Assembly (NCBI GenBank): GCA_964638675.1 | Contig: CAZXAU010000009.1 | Coordinates: forward strand, 1 to 64,000 | Source: SIG714 sp964638675 | Lineage (GTDB): Bacteria; Bacillota; Clostridia; Oscillospirales; CAG-272 | Direction of reading: 5' to 3' | Length of the DNA: 64,000 nt | In this document: piece after piece, positions 49,414 to 57,448 of the stretch | Layout: the number at the start of each line of letters is the position of its first letter | Position numbering within the stretch: position 1 is the stretch's first letter | Translations under genes and position numbers: made by a program | The notes under the pieces: generated by a model | The model's database searches: none | Told to the model about the DNA's origin: nothing | The model's input: the letters and a program-made list of their open reading frames with translations, nothing else

Positions 49414-50766
49414 ATGAACCTCACTTACAAAGTTTCCGATAAGCCAAAGTTCGGACAGGTGATAATATTCGCCATCCAACAGCTTCTCGCAATTCTCGCC
49501 GCAACAATTGCAGTACCTGCCATCGTCGGCAACGGTATGTCACAGTCGGCAGCACTCTTCGGCGCAGGCGTCGGAACAATAGTCTACCTTTTATTTACCA
49601 AATTCAAGAGCCCTGTTTTCCTCGGTTCTTCATTCGCATTCATCGATTCGATGTTTGTAGCATTTGCAGGCGGCGTTTCAATGCAGCTTGGTTATCTCGG
49701 ACTTATCATAGGAGCTGTCTTTGCAGGTCTCATATATGTCGTCATAGCACTTATCGTTAAGATTGCGGGAACAAAATGGATAAATAAGATCATGCCCGCA
49801 GTCATTATCGGTCCCACAGTCGCAATAATCGGACTCTCACTCGCAGGAAATGCAGTAGGTGATGCAATAGGTTCATCAGCAGGATTTACCGCACTCGAAT
49901 CCGGCTCATATATAATGGGAGCCAAGAGCTGGATATGCCTGCTCTGTGCGCTCGTAACACTCGGAACAGTAGTTCTCTGCTCGGTATACGGCAAGAAAAT
50001 GACAAAAATGATTCCCTTTATCATAGGCATCGCAGCAGGATATGCATTAGCGGCGATCTTCACTGTAATCGGAATTCTCACAAAGAACGACACATTTAAG
50101 ATAATCAACTTCTCACTTTTTGAAAGCATGAAATGGATTCCCGAATTCACATTCATTGAAGCAATCAAGGGCATTAAAGAGCTTTCTGCCGAATATGTCA
50201 TAGAAATTGCGTTTGCATATATTCCGGTTGCATTCGTTGTATTTGCAGAGCATATCGCAGACCACAAGAATCTCTCTTCGATCATTGACAGCGACCTTCT
50301 TGAAAACCCCGGACTTCACAGAACACTTCTCGGCGACGGTGTAGGCTCGGCTGTCGGCTCGATCTTCGGAGGATGCCCCAACACAACATATGGTGAATCG
50401 GTCGGTTGCGTTGCGATCTCGGGAAATGCATCTGTCGTAACGATATTTGCAACAGCAATACTCGCTGTAATCTCAGCATTCGTTGCTCCCTTCACAACCT
50501 TCCTTGCAACAATTCCCTCCTGCGTAATGGGCGGTGTATGTATCGCACTCTACGGATTCATAGCAGTATCGGGTCTGAAAATGCTTCAGGGAGTTGACCT
50601 CGGTGAAAACCGCAACCTCTTTACAGCATCGGTCATTCTCATCACAGGTATCGGCGGTATGGCACTCAAAGTAAGCGGAGTCAAGATTACATCGGTTGCA
50701 TGTGCACTTATCCTCGGCATCATAGTCAATCTCGTCCTCTCGAAAAAATCTGAAAAGAAAAACTGA
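49414..50766 (+). CDS. uraA: Uracil permease (NCS2 family)
   Basis: The 450-residue protein has ~12-14 hydrophobic segments. It shows the NCS2 substrate motifs VFAEHIADHKNLS and GDGVGSAVGSIFGGCPNTTYGE. It imports uracil with protons. It is the second gene after the PyrR attenuator, 110 bases behind pyrR. The gap contains nested small repeats (ATGCATAAATGC, GCATAAATGCC) that could fold weakly. Confidence 0.93.
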   Translation: MNLTYKVSDKPKFGQVIIFAIQQLLAILAATIAVPAIVGNGMSQSAALFGAGVGTIVYLLFTKFKSPVFLGSSFAFIDSMFVAFAGGVSMQLGYLGLIIGAVFAGLIYVVIALIVKIAGTKWINKIMPAVIIGPTVAIIGLSLAGNAVGDAIGSSAGFTALESGSYIMGAKSWICLLCALVTLGTVVLCSVYGKKMTKMIPFIIGIAAGYALAAIFTVIGILTKNDTFKIINFSLFESMKWIPEFTFIEAIKGIKELSAEYVIEIAFAYIPVAFVVFAEHIADHKNLSSIIDSDLLENPGLHRTLLGDGVGSAVGSIFGGCPNTTYGESVGCVAISGNASVVTIFATAILAVISAFVAPFTTFLATIPSCVMGGVCIALYGFIAVSGLKMLQGVDLGENRNLFTASVILITGIGGMALKVSGVKITSVACALILGIIVNLVLSKKSEKKN

Positions 50767-50812
50767 TTGGACTCAGACTGTCATATAAGTTTTAATTAAA
50801 TATTCCATAAAC

Positions 50813-50842
50813 AAAACCGCATTCCAAAGAGTGCGGTTTTTG
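50813..50842 (+). terminator. Terminator after uraA
   Basis: AAAACCGCA pairs with TGCGGTTTT, followed by T. Confidence 0.85.
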
Positions 50843-50904
50843 ATTATCGTATTATTTGTCAATTCAAATCCGTGAGATCTCTTAAAACACTTATGTAAAG
50901 CATG

Positions 50905-51297
50905 TCAGAAATCTTTGCCGCAAATTGTTTTTTGGCTCAAAATTTCGGATTTGATTTTGCTCGCAAATCCAACAAGATCGTATGCTAAGTCCGAAGGCAC
51001 TTCAACCCCGTCATGTATGTATTGCTGATCTTTGCTGTATTTATCGGTAATAAATATATTGTAATCCTGCCGCTGAACCAGATATAAAATGTTTATGCAA
51101 ATGCGATCATTGTATATCTGATAAGCATACAGAGGACCGTAGAAAACCAACCTTCCATTCTTATCAAGTAAGTTTCCCAAATCGTTTTTTGTGAATGAAA
51201 AACCATAGTCATCAATCAAAAAACAAAACAATTCCTTGATTTTTGTTTCAATACTGTCATTGTCTGTCTTAAATATTTTTTTTATCTTGCCAAACAA
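50905..51297 (-). CDS. Hypothetical 130-residue protein
   Basis: The product is soluble, acidic and aromatic-rich (FYGPLYAYQIYNDRICINILYLVQ), with no signal peptide or known motif. Its size and composition resemble immunity proteins of polymorphic toxin systems, but no toxin gene is adjacent, so that is a guess. A second orphan of similar kind follows at 51505 on the same strand. Confidence 0.5.
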   Translation of the reverse strand: MFGKIKKIFKTDNDSIETKIKELFCFLIDDYGFSFTKNDLGNLLDKNGRLVFYGPLYAYQIYNDRICINILYLVQRQDYNIFITDKYSKDQQYIHDGVEVPSDLAYDLVGFASKIKSEILSQKTICGKDF

Positions 51298-51504
51298 CTT
51301 GTATCACCTCTTCCCTGCTGTATTTATAGATGCTCTCAGAATTTGATGATACCGGTGTGCTTTAAATACTATGAGCAAAAACAACAAATTAATCAATCAA
51401 TAAATTTTCTTACATAAATGAATACTCGCTCGAAGGGTGAATACAAAACCTGATGTCCATCGGGCTTTTGCATCATACTTGCAAACGAAGTCTATGTATG
51501 CGAA

Positions 51505-51975
51505 TTATCTTTGATATACCTGTTCTTTTTTATGAGCTAATTCATCAAGATGAACCGCACATTTTATAATATCGTTGTGGAGAAAGATATCATAATATTT
51601 TTCTATTGAAAAAGAATTATAATTCAACATTTCACCGGTAATTTCCCACCAATAATCACTGCCTCTGCACAGCTGTCCCAAGCGTTCTCCACCGAAGAAT
51701 GGCTCTCCGAGAGCAAGTTTCAACGGTTCAAGCGTCAATTTTTCTTTATAATAATACGGCAACTCATAAAGAGCTATGCAGCCGATATTGAAAGTGAAGG
51801 AATAGCTTTCGGGAGAGTTTAAGATAGATTTTTGCATTTCAATACCGCAAGCCACCTTCCCATCGGCTGAATAACGGTAAAACATTTTTCCTTTTCCGCT
51901 TCTCTTGTATCCGTAGGAAGATAGATCATCATTTATTCTTGAAAGTATGTAATCATACATAGCTGTGCTATCCAT
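51505..51975 (-). CDS. DUF4304-like protein, possible orphan immunity protein
   Basis: The 156-residue product has the pattern SYGYKRSGKGKMFYRYS … IEMQKSILNSPESYSFTFNIGC, like DUF4304 proteins. Members of that family are often encoded next to secreted toxins as immunity proteins. No toxin is seen here. The family assignment is from memory of the pattern. Confidence 0.55.
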   Translation of the reverse strand: MDSTAMYDYILSRINDDLSSYGYKRSGKGKMFYRYSADGKVACGIEMQKSILNSPESYSFTFNIGCIALYELPYYYKEKLTLEPLKLALGEPFFGGERLGQLCRGSDYWWEITGEMLNYNSFSIEKYYDIFLHNDIIKCAVHLDELAHKKEQVYQR

Positions 51976-52085
51976 AACTCCACCGCCTCTCTTAAGTTAA
52001 TTATATCACACTTTATATTAAAAATCAACTATATTTTATCACAGCGGGCAATATTTGCGCAACAATATTTCATTAGATTACTGAT

Positions 52086-52115
52086 CGAGGGTTCAAATCC
52101 CTCGTCCGTAGCTGC
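52086..52115 (+). other. tRNA 3' fragment (T-arm plus acceptor)
   Basis: GAGGG-TTCAAAT-CCCTC is a perfect tRNA T-arm (52087-52103), followed by 7 bases fitting an acceptor strand. No D-arm, anticodon arm or matching 5' acceptor lies upstream. It looks like the scar of an insertion or deletion at a tRNA gene. Confidence 0.55.
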
Positions 52116-52144
52116 AAATATATCTTTTCCGTAGCCCACAGACA

Positions 52145-52175
52145 AAAAATCCGAAAGTTCTGCTTTCGGATTTTT
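52145..52175. terminator. Symmetric terminator
   Basis: AAAAATCCGAAAG pairs with CTTTCGGATTTTT over a 5-base loop. Confidence 0.8.
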
Positions 52176-52220
52176 AATTAGTGCCTGTGTTATAAGTGTA
52201 TTGCAGGCACAACATCATTT

Positions 52221-52421
52221 GAGCGTAAGCTCTATCATTGCAAATGAAATTGCAACAGATCAATAGATTGCTACGCAATATGAAATAATCCTTCGGATTA
52301 TAAAATTTTCTGCTTCGCAGAAAGTGAAATAAAATTCGTTTCCTCATATGCCGAAGGCATATTTCACATTTGCGAAGCAAATATTTCATAGCAAAGCTAT
52401 TTCACTCGTTCCGCTGGAACG
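52221..52421. repeat. Array of short hairpins
   Basis: Nine small inverted repeats lie in ~200 bases: GAGC/GCTC, TTGCAA/TTGCAA, ATTGC/GCAAT, TAATCC/GGATTA, TTTCTGC/GCAGAAA, ATATGCC/GGCATAT, ATTTGC/GCAAAT, ATAGC/GCTAT and CGTTCC/GGAACG. Seven have 3-base loops, and the last ones are separated by TTTCA-type spacers. The stems differ from one another, so it is not a simple tandem repeat. Confidence 0.7.
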
Positions 52422-52431
52422 AATTTCATTG

Positions 52432-52462
52432 AAAAAACCGATGCAAAAGCATCGGTTTTTTC
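52432..52462. terminator. Terminator next to tRNA-Trp
   Basis: AAAAAACCGATGC pairs with GCATCGGTTTTTT over a 4-base loop and works in both directions. Confidence 0.9.
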
Positions 52463-52463
52463 T

Positions 52464-52539
52464 TGGCAGGGGAGCAAAGACTCGAACTCTGGACACGCGG
52501 TTTTGGAGACCGCTGCTCTACCAACTGAGCTACACCCCT
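52464..52539 (-). tRNA. tRNA-Trp (anticodon CCA)
   Basis: The minus strand folds as a 76-nt tRNA with AGGGGTG acceptor, D-arm AGCTCAGTTGGTAGAGC, anticodon arm GCGGT-CTCCAAA-ACCGC, T-arm CAGAG-TTCGAGT-CTTTG and an encoded CCA. The loop gives anticodon CCA, hence tryptophan. One acceptor pair is a T-T mismatch. Confidence 0.93.
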
Positions 52540-52702
52540 TTATCAGTACTTGAGTATTATATCACAACTTTTTAATAAAAGCAATAGCTTTTTGAAATTT
52601 TTTTTATTTTTTTGAAAAAATATCATAGAGATATGAATTGACTTTTATGGCATGATCCTTGCCATCTCTTCCCTTTCGTATCTTCCATTCTCTGTCCGCA
52701 AT

Positions 52703-52750
52703 AAATTCATATATGAATTTCCAAAGTAAATGCATTACAGCATTTACTTT
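52703..52750. repeat. Two palindromes downstream of the cps operon
   Basis: AAATTCATATATGAATTT (52703-52720) is a perfect 18-bp palindrome, and AAAGTAAATGC-ATTACA-GCATTTACTTT (52723-52750) a perfect hairpin. The latter may end the minus-strand cps transcript. The remaining gap 52540-52859 is AT-rich without other features. Confidence 0.6.
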
Positions 52751-52859
52751 GAAAACCGTATAATAAATCTAATTCTCAACCGATACAGACGAATTACAAT
52801 TTAATTACAAATCCCCCCGCACAGGCATTTCAGTATATAAATTAGCTGGCATCTGCTCT

Positions 52860-53585
52860 TCAGTTGACCTTAGTTGCGTATCTGAGTATCAATCTCGTAT
52901 ATCTCGAAAAATCTTCCAAAAACTCAGGAGATATATTCTTTTCTATAGAACTTATCGCCTTATCCAGAATCGGTGCTCTGTCATTCATATTGTGACAGTC
53001 TGATGCAATAAACTGAATTTTTCCGCTGCAAATCATTGCAAAAGCTTTTTTTCTTGTTTTTTCATTCAGAATATACTCTGCATTCATCTGAAAAAATACT
53101 CCCGAATCAATCAATTCATATAATGTATTCTTTCCCTGCCATTTTGAATATCGTTCAACATGTGCCACTATAGGAATCAAGCCGACTGTTTCACGCATTG
53201 TTGCAAGTTCTTTTATTTCATTAACGCTCCACCTTCTGAAAGGCATTTCAATGAGGATATAGTCGCTGCCTGCAATGGCAAGCTTTCTTGCATTATTTGA
53301 TCTGCTGATACCTCTGTAAAAACTGACTTCAGCACCAAAATACATGTCGGGGTAAAGTGATAAATCGTCAATACCTGAAAGCAACTCTCTTATGCTGTTG
53401 TCACGTCTTTCCGAAAATTCATCCGGATCTTCATTATGCGGATAAAAGTGAGGTGTCATAATAACCGATGTGATTCCGCTCTTTTTCATTTCTCTCAACA
53501 TCTGAGTAGAAACCTCTACATTTTCAGCTCCGTCATCCATTCCGGGTAGGATATGTGTATGTATGTCTGTAAATAAAATTCCCAT
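52860..53585 (-). CDS. CpsB/YwqE-type tyrosine-protein phosphatase (PHP fold)
   Basis: The 241-residue product has the PHP metal motifs DIHTHILPGMDDG near the start, MTPHFYPH, AEVSFYRG, VAHVERY and ASDCHNM. Enzymes of this class remove phosphate from the tyrosine-rich tail of the CpsD kinase and so set capsule length. It is the last gene of the cps regulatory cluster. Confidence 0.92.
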   Translation of the reverse strand: MGILFTDIHTHILPGMDDGAENVEVSTQMLREMKKSGITSVIMTPHFYPHNEDPDEFSERRDNSIRELLSGIDDLSLYPDMYFGAEVSFYRGISRSNNARKLAIAGSDYILIEMPFRRWSVNEIKELATMRETVGLIPIVAHVERYSKWQGKNTLYELIDSGVFFQMNAEYILNEKTRKKAFAMICSGKIQFIASDCHNMNDRAPILDKAISSIEKNISPEFLEDFSRYTRLILRYATKVN

Positions 53586-53637
53586 CTGATAACCTGAAAA
53601 ACACCTTATATTTTGTTTTGTCCTTTAATTATTCATA

Positions 53638-54672
53638 TCAACCTAAATATCTTTTAAAATACATTGAAGTGACAAGCTCGCGGAGCTTGTCCTCATCTGG
53701 ATAAAATTCCATGAATTTCGTTCCCGGTCTTGCTTCTCCCTCAATGGAACTTATACCGTCAAAAGTATAGTTTTTCACAGAATTTAAAATGGATCTCATA
53801 CTGCCTAAATCATAACAGTTTGTACATATATAATCTTTTTCTTTATTATATAACGACGAAATAAAGCCGTCATTAATATCCATTTCCATAAGCTGAGAAA
53901 TGAAAGCATTAATATATATCCTTTGACGTTCCATTCTCGCTATATTTGTCTCATCCTCAACGTTCAATCGACTCTGAACGAATGATAGTGCCTGTTCGCC
54001 GTCAAGTGTGACCGTTTCATCCTTTTTGAATGACTCATCAATGTCGGTGTAATCCTTAGGAAATTTAACCGAAACTCCCCCGATATAGTCATTAGCGATC
54101 TTTATCGCATCTGTGGACATCGAAATATAATAATCGACAGTCACCCCGTAAAGAAGCTTTGAAACTGCAGTGCATGTATTTACACAACTTGCTTTTGCAC
54201 CGTCACCGTAGGTATGTGCGAGTGCGATTTGGCAAGTCCTTGTTCCTATAGGATCCCCGGTGACACCGTATTCCATCACGCCTGTCATCGTGTCACGGTT
54301 TATATGAAGCAATGAATAACTGTTTGTACTTTTATCGATCGATAGCAGTGCAAGAAAATCCGCCTGCTCCTGATTGTTATACGAATGGTTGGGGATGATC
54401 GGACCGTATGAGTCCTGACCGATTATAAGGATCGTTGTAAGCGTTTTTTCAATATACTTCCCATCGCCTATAGTAACAATACTTGAATCACTGCCTTCAA
54501 AATTACTCGGATTCTTAAGTTTTATCAGCTTATTTGCGACTAAAAGAAGCAGTAAGACAAGTACCAGCATCAAGATGGGAGCCGCCCATTTCGGTAATCT
54601 TAATTTCTTGTTTCTTTTATCACGGTAATGATGACTGTGATGATGACTTCCCTTCACCGATTGAGCCTCCAT
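53638..54672 (-). CDS. LytR-CpsA-Psr (LCP) wall-polymer ligase
   Basis: The 344-residue protein has a His/Lys-rich cytoplasmic start, one transmembrane helix (about 30-48) and an external LCP domain: LLHINRDTM, GDGAKASCVNT, VKFPKDYTDID and LDGEQALSFVQSRLNVEDETNIARMERQR. It transfers undecaprenyl-linked glycopolymers to peptidoglycan. Its place beside cpsB/C/D supports attachment of capsule or secondary polymer. Confidence 0.92.
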   Translation of the reverse strand: MEAQSVKGSHHHSHHYRDKRNKKLRLPKWAAPILMLVLVLLLLLVANKLIKLKNPSNFEGSDSSIVTIGDGKYIEKTLTTILIIGQDSYGPIIPNHSYNNQEQADFLALLSIDKSTNSYSLLHINRDTMTGVMEYGVTGDPIGTRTCQIALAHTYGDGAKASCVNTCTAVSKLLYGVTVDYYISMSTDAIKIANDYIGGVSVKFPKDYTDIDESFKKDETVTLDGEQALSFVQSRLNVEDETNIARMERQRIYINAFISQLMEMDINDGFISSLYNKEKDYICTNCYDLGSMRSILNSVKNYTFDGISSIEGEARPGTKFMEFYPDEDKLRELVTSMYFKRYLG

Positions 54673-54782
54673 TTTCTGAAAAATGTTTGATTTTATGAGT
54701 ATCGTATGAATGTCGTTACATTATTCATTTAAGATCTCACAAACCTCTTAACAATGTTTAAGATCAAAACAGATCTGTTCGC

Positions 54783-55688
54783 CTATTTCTGTCCAACCAC
54801 CGCATTATCCGACACGCCGTCATATTCCTTATGCTTGCGTTTCTTTGTAAAAATAATCAAAAACATGAATAAAACAAGAGCCATTGCAATGATCAGGATC
54901 CACATCATCGATGAATCTCCGGTTACGATCGGAGGAGATTGCACGCTTCTTTTGAAAGTAATTACTTCCCCGAAACCGTCAAAGTAAACCGTGATAGTAT
55001 TATCATCATTTCGTATGATGTCTTCGCCGGAAACCATTGAATATTCACCCGTAGTTCTGTCGCAAAGTGCAAATAAGGGAGTCTCGTCCTCATCGGTGAG
55101 TCTCATGTCAAATGTAATTCTGAGCTTATTTCCATCAACATTCATCAAGTCGATATATTTTGATGTTGCAGTCAGGTCAAAAACATCTTTTGCGATATAT
55201 GTTACGATCGAACTACCCGTTCTGCTCGCAATGTCATTCAAGCCCTGAATTCTCTCACCGAGGTTACTCTTTGATCTGGCGTTTGAATTGTACATCTCAT
55301 CCGCAACTGTATAAAAATCCGGAATCATTTTTCCGAAATCATCCTTGTGTTTGATGAGATCGGCATAAACCTTCTCAAGTCTTGTCGGGATACTGTTATT
55401 CTCCTCAGCTGAAAGCAACTCGTAATGAACCGAATCTCTCAAGGCATAAGGTGTAAGAAAAATATCCGAAACCGGAACGTCAGCTACGCAGGTAAGGTCA
55501 ACCTCAACAATCGTTGCACCGCAATCGATTTTTTTATCATCTATCTCTTTTTCATAAGTCACAATATCCGGTGCAAGCTGAGCTGAAACACTCGGAATCT
55601 TGTCAGCAAAACAAATTGAAGACAGATTCAAAATGTAAACTGCCGCAAAAAATAAAACGATTATTTTTTTCATTTTTAAATTCTTCAT
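54783..55688 (-). CDS. Secreted protein with C-terminal TGDSS/TM anchor
   Basis: The N-terminal hydrophobic segment (KKIIVLFFAAVYILNLSSICFA) is a signal peptide. The ~230-residue exterior has no motif known to me. The C-terminus reads PPIVTGDSSMMW, a ~20-residue hydrophobic stretch and TKKRKHKEYD, similar to a sortase signal (TGD-type), though the basic tail is longer than usual. The start is uncertain among in-frame ATGs (55688, 55673). It sits inside the cps cluster, between LCP and kinase, and may be a surface partner of that polymer. Confidence 0.65.
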   Translation of the reverse strand: MKNLKMKKIIVLFFAAVYILNLSSICFADKIPSVSAQLAPDIVTYEKEIDDKKIDCGATIVEVDLTCVADVPVSDIFLTPYALRDSVHYELLSAEENNSIPTRLEKVYADLIKHKDDFGKMIPDFYTVADEMYNSNARSKSNLGERIQGLNDIASRTGSSIVTYIAKDVFDLTATSKYIDLMNVDGNKLRITFDMRLTDEDETPLFALCDRTTGEYSMVSGEDIIRNDDNTITVYFDGFGEVITFKRSVQSPPIVTGDSSMMWILIIAMALVLFMFLIIFTKKRKHKEYDGVSDNAVVGQK

Positions 55689-55776
55689 TATTAAATAACT
55701 CTCCATTTTGGTCATAGGATAAAGCAACTGTTAAAATGATATCTGTCGGGCCTTTGATTCTTCAGTTTTAAAGTCT

Positions 55777-56508
55777 TTATTCATTGGATTTTCTTTTGTA
55801 GTAGTATCCGTATCCGCCATAGTAATTTTTATTTTTGTAATAGCCGTTTCCTCCCGAGCGATAAGCGTTGTATACCAATCCCACAATTCTTATACCGGCG
55901 TATTTAAGCTGCGAAACTACCTTTGCAATATTCTGCTTTTTTGATTTCATATGTCTGACAACGACTATCATTCCGTCAATTCTGCTACCCAGAATGATCG
56001 GGTCCGCAACAGACAGAACGGGTGGAAGATCGAATATAATATAGTCAAATTTACTTTTAAGAAGAGTCAGAAGATCAAGCATATTTTTAGATCCGAGCAA
56101 TTCCGAAGGTGTCGGAAGAATGCTTCCTGCCGAAAGAATATAAAGGCTGTTGTGCAGTTGCGAAACGGTAATACAGTCAGCGACAGACGCATTGCCGGCA
56201 AGTATATCAGATAGACCGATATCAGCATTCTGACCCACAATCGTTTCAATTGACGGCTTACGCATATCTGCCGAAACAAGAAGCGTTTTATGACCGTCTT
56301 TCGCAAGAGCATATGAAAGGTTTATGGATGTATATGATTTTCCATCCTGTGGCAGAGGAGAGGTTATGCCTATAGCTTTTCCTCCTACTGTATCGGGAAA
56401 TGAAAGCATAAGATTCGTACGCATCAGATTATATGCCTCAGTTACAACAAAATCAAGCTCTGAAGCGATCGGCGATCTGACTCTTGTGCCCATATTTTCT
56501 TTAGCCAT
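55777..56508 (-). CDS. CpsD/CapB bacterial tyrosine kinase
   Basis: The 243-residue BY-kinase has Walker A PLPQDGKSYTS, Walker A' LLVSADMRKPS and Walker B YIIFDLPPVLSVAD. Its C-terminus is a Tyr cluster (GYYKNKNYYGGYGYYYKRK), the autophosphorylation site. It works with the CpsC adaptor encoded 22 bases upstream and is dephosphorylated by the CpsB enzyme. Confidence 0.93.
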   Translation of the reverse strand: MAKENMGTRVRSPIASELDFVVTEAYNLMRTNLMLSFPDTVGGKAIGITSPLPQDGKSYTSINLSYALAKDGHKTLLVSADMRKPSIETIVGQNADIGLSDILAGNASVADCITVSQLHNSLYILSAGSILPTPSELLGSKNMLDLLTLLKSKFDYIIFDLPPVLSVADPIILGSRIDGMIVVVRHMKSKKQNIAKVVSQLKYAGIRIVGLVYNAYRSGGNGYYKNKNYYGGYGYYYKRKSNE

Positions 56509-56530
56509 ATTTTCAGCTCCTTACTTTGCT

Positions 56531-57442
56531 TTATTCTTTTTTATGATTTGAGCGATAGTAGTAATACTTGTAATATTTGCCTTCCTTAGCACTGGGGGCA
56601 TTTACATCGGGTATCTCTGCGAGTATCGGCAGATCCGAATATACCTGAGTCAACCATTCTGCCGACGAGAGCATATCGTTCAAGATATAATCTTTCAGAA
56701 TTACAGCAAGAGATGAGAGTATGAATGCACCGACAGCTACAATAAGTGTCTTTTTCTTTACATCGGAAGAAAAACCTACTGCATCCTCTGCATAGTCAAC
56801 GACCTTAGCCGATGCACCGTTAACTATCGCTTCAATCTGTGCGGGAAGAACATTGACTACCGCATTGGCAACATCAATTGCGATTTTCGGATCAGAGTGA
56901 TGAACTTGTATAAAGAATATGACGGTTCCGTCTACCGAGCCGGCCTTCACCATGTTGTATAGCTCATAATAGTCCATCTGGTACCCGTAATTCTCGTAAA
57001 GCTCCCTGCTGACCGCATTGAGGGTTTTTCTCGTTTTCATAATTTCCACATAGGAATTTATAAGAGTGCCCGCCGAACCGATTTGCGAAACCGTTATACC
57101 GCCGAGTGATGTCGACCCGAGACTGATATTACTGTTGTTTACAAACATTTTAGCAGTCGCACAATAAGTAACTGTAACTCTACTGTAAAAATATACAAAA
57201 GCCAGCGATGCAACAACTATTGTTACTATCGCAATTAACCACCATTTTTTAAGGAGTACCTTTGCCATTTCCAATAAATCAAGCTGACTGTCGGTATTTT
57301 TAGATGTAACTTCAGCTTGTTTTCTTGTATGCGTACTATCTCTGTCTTTATCTGCACTTGCAGCTCTGCAAAGCTCCATAAACTCATCGATATCGACAGT
57401 CACAGTTTGTTTTGTTTTGTTTTCCTTCATTTTGTATCTCAT
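56531..57442 (-). CDS. CpsC/Wzz-type chain-length and kinase-activator protein
   Basis: The ~303-residue protein has a ~65-residue cytoplasmic start, helix one (WWLIAIVTIVVASLAFVYF), an extracellular Wzz domain with STSLGGITVSQIGSAG, helix two (about 230-250) and a cytoplasmic tail. The tail ends in KYYKYYYYR, an extra Tyr cluster not usual for CpsC. It should activate CpsD. The start (57442 or 57430) is ambiguous; it lies 6 bases after the kinase gene stop. Confidence 0.87.
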   Translation of the reverse strand: MRYKMKENKTKQTVTVDIDEFMELCRAASADKDRDSTHTRKQAEVTSKNTDSQLDLLEMAKVLLKKWWLIAIVTIVVASLAFVYFYSRVTVTYCATAKMFVNNSNISLGSTSLGGITVSQIGSAGTLINSYVEIMKTRKTLNAVSRELYENYGYQMDYYELYNMVKAGSVDGTVIFFIQVHHSDPKIAIDVANAVVNVLPAQIEAIVNGASAKVVDYAEDAVGFSSDVKKKTLIVAVGAFILSSLAVILKDYILNDMLSSAEWLTQVYSDLPILAEIPDVNAPSAKEGKYYKYYYYRSNHKKE

Positions 57443-57448
57443 CTTGTA

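Noticed and set aside
52221..52421. CRISPR array at the hairpin chain
   Set aside because: Repeats are not identical, spacing is irregular and short, and no cas genes are present in the window.
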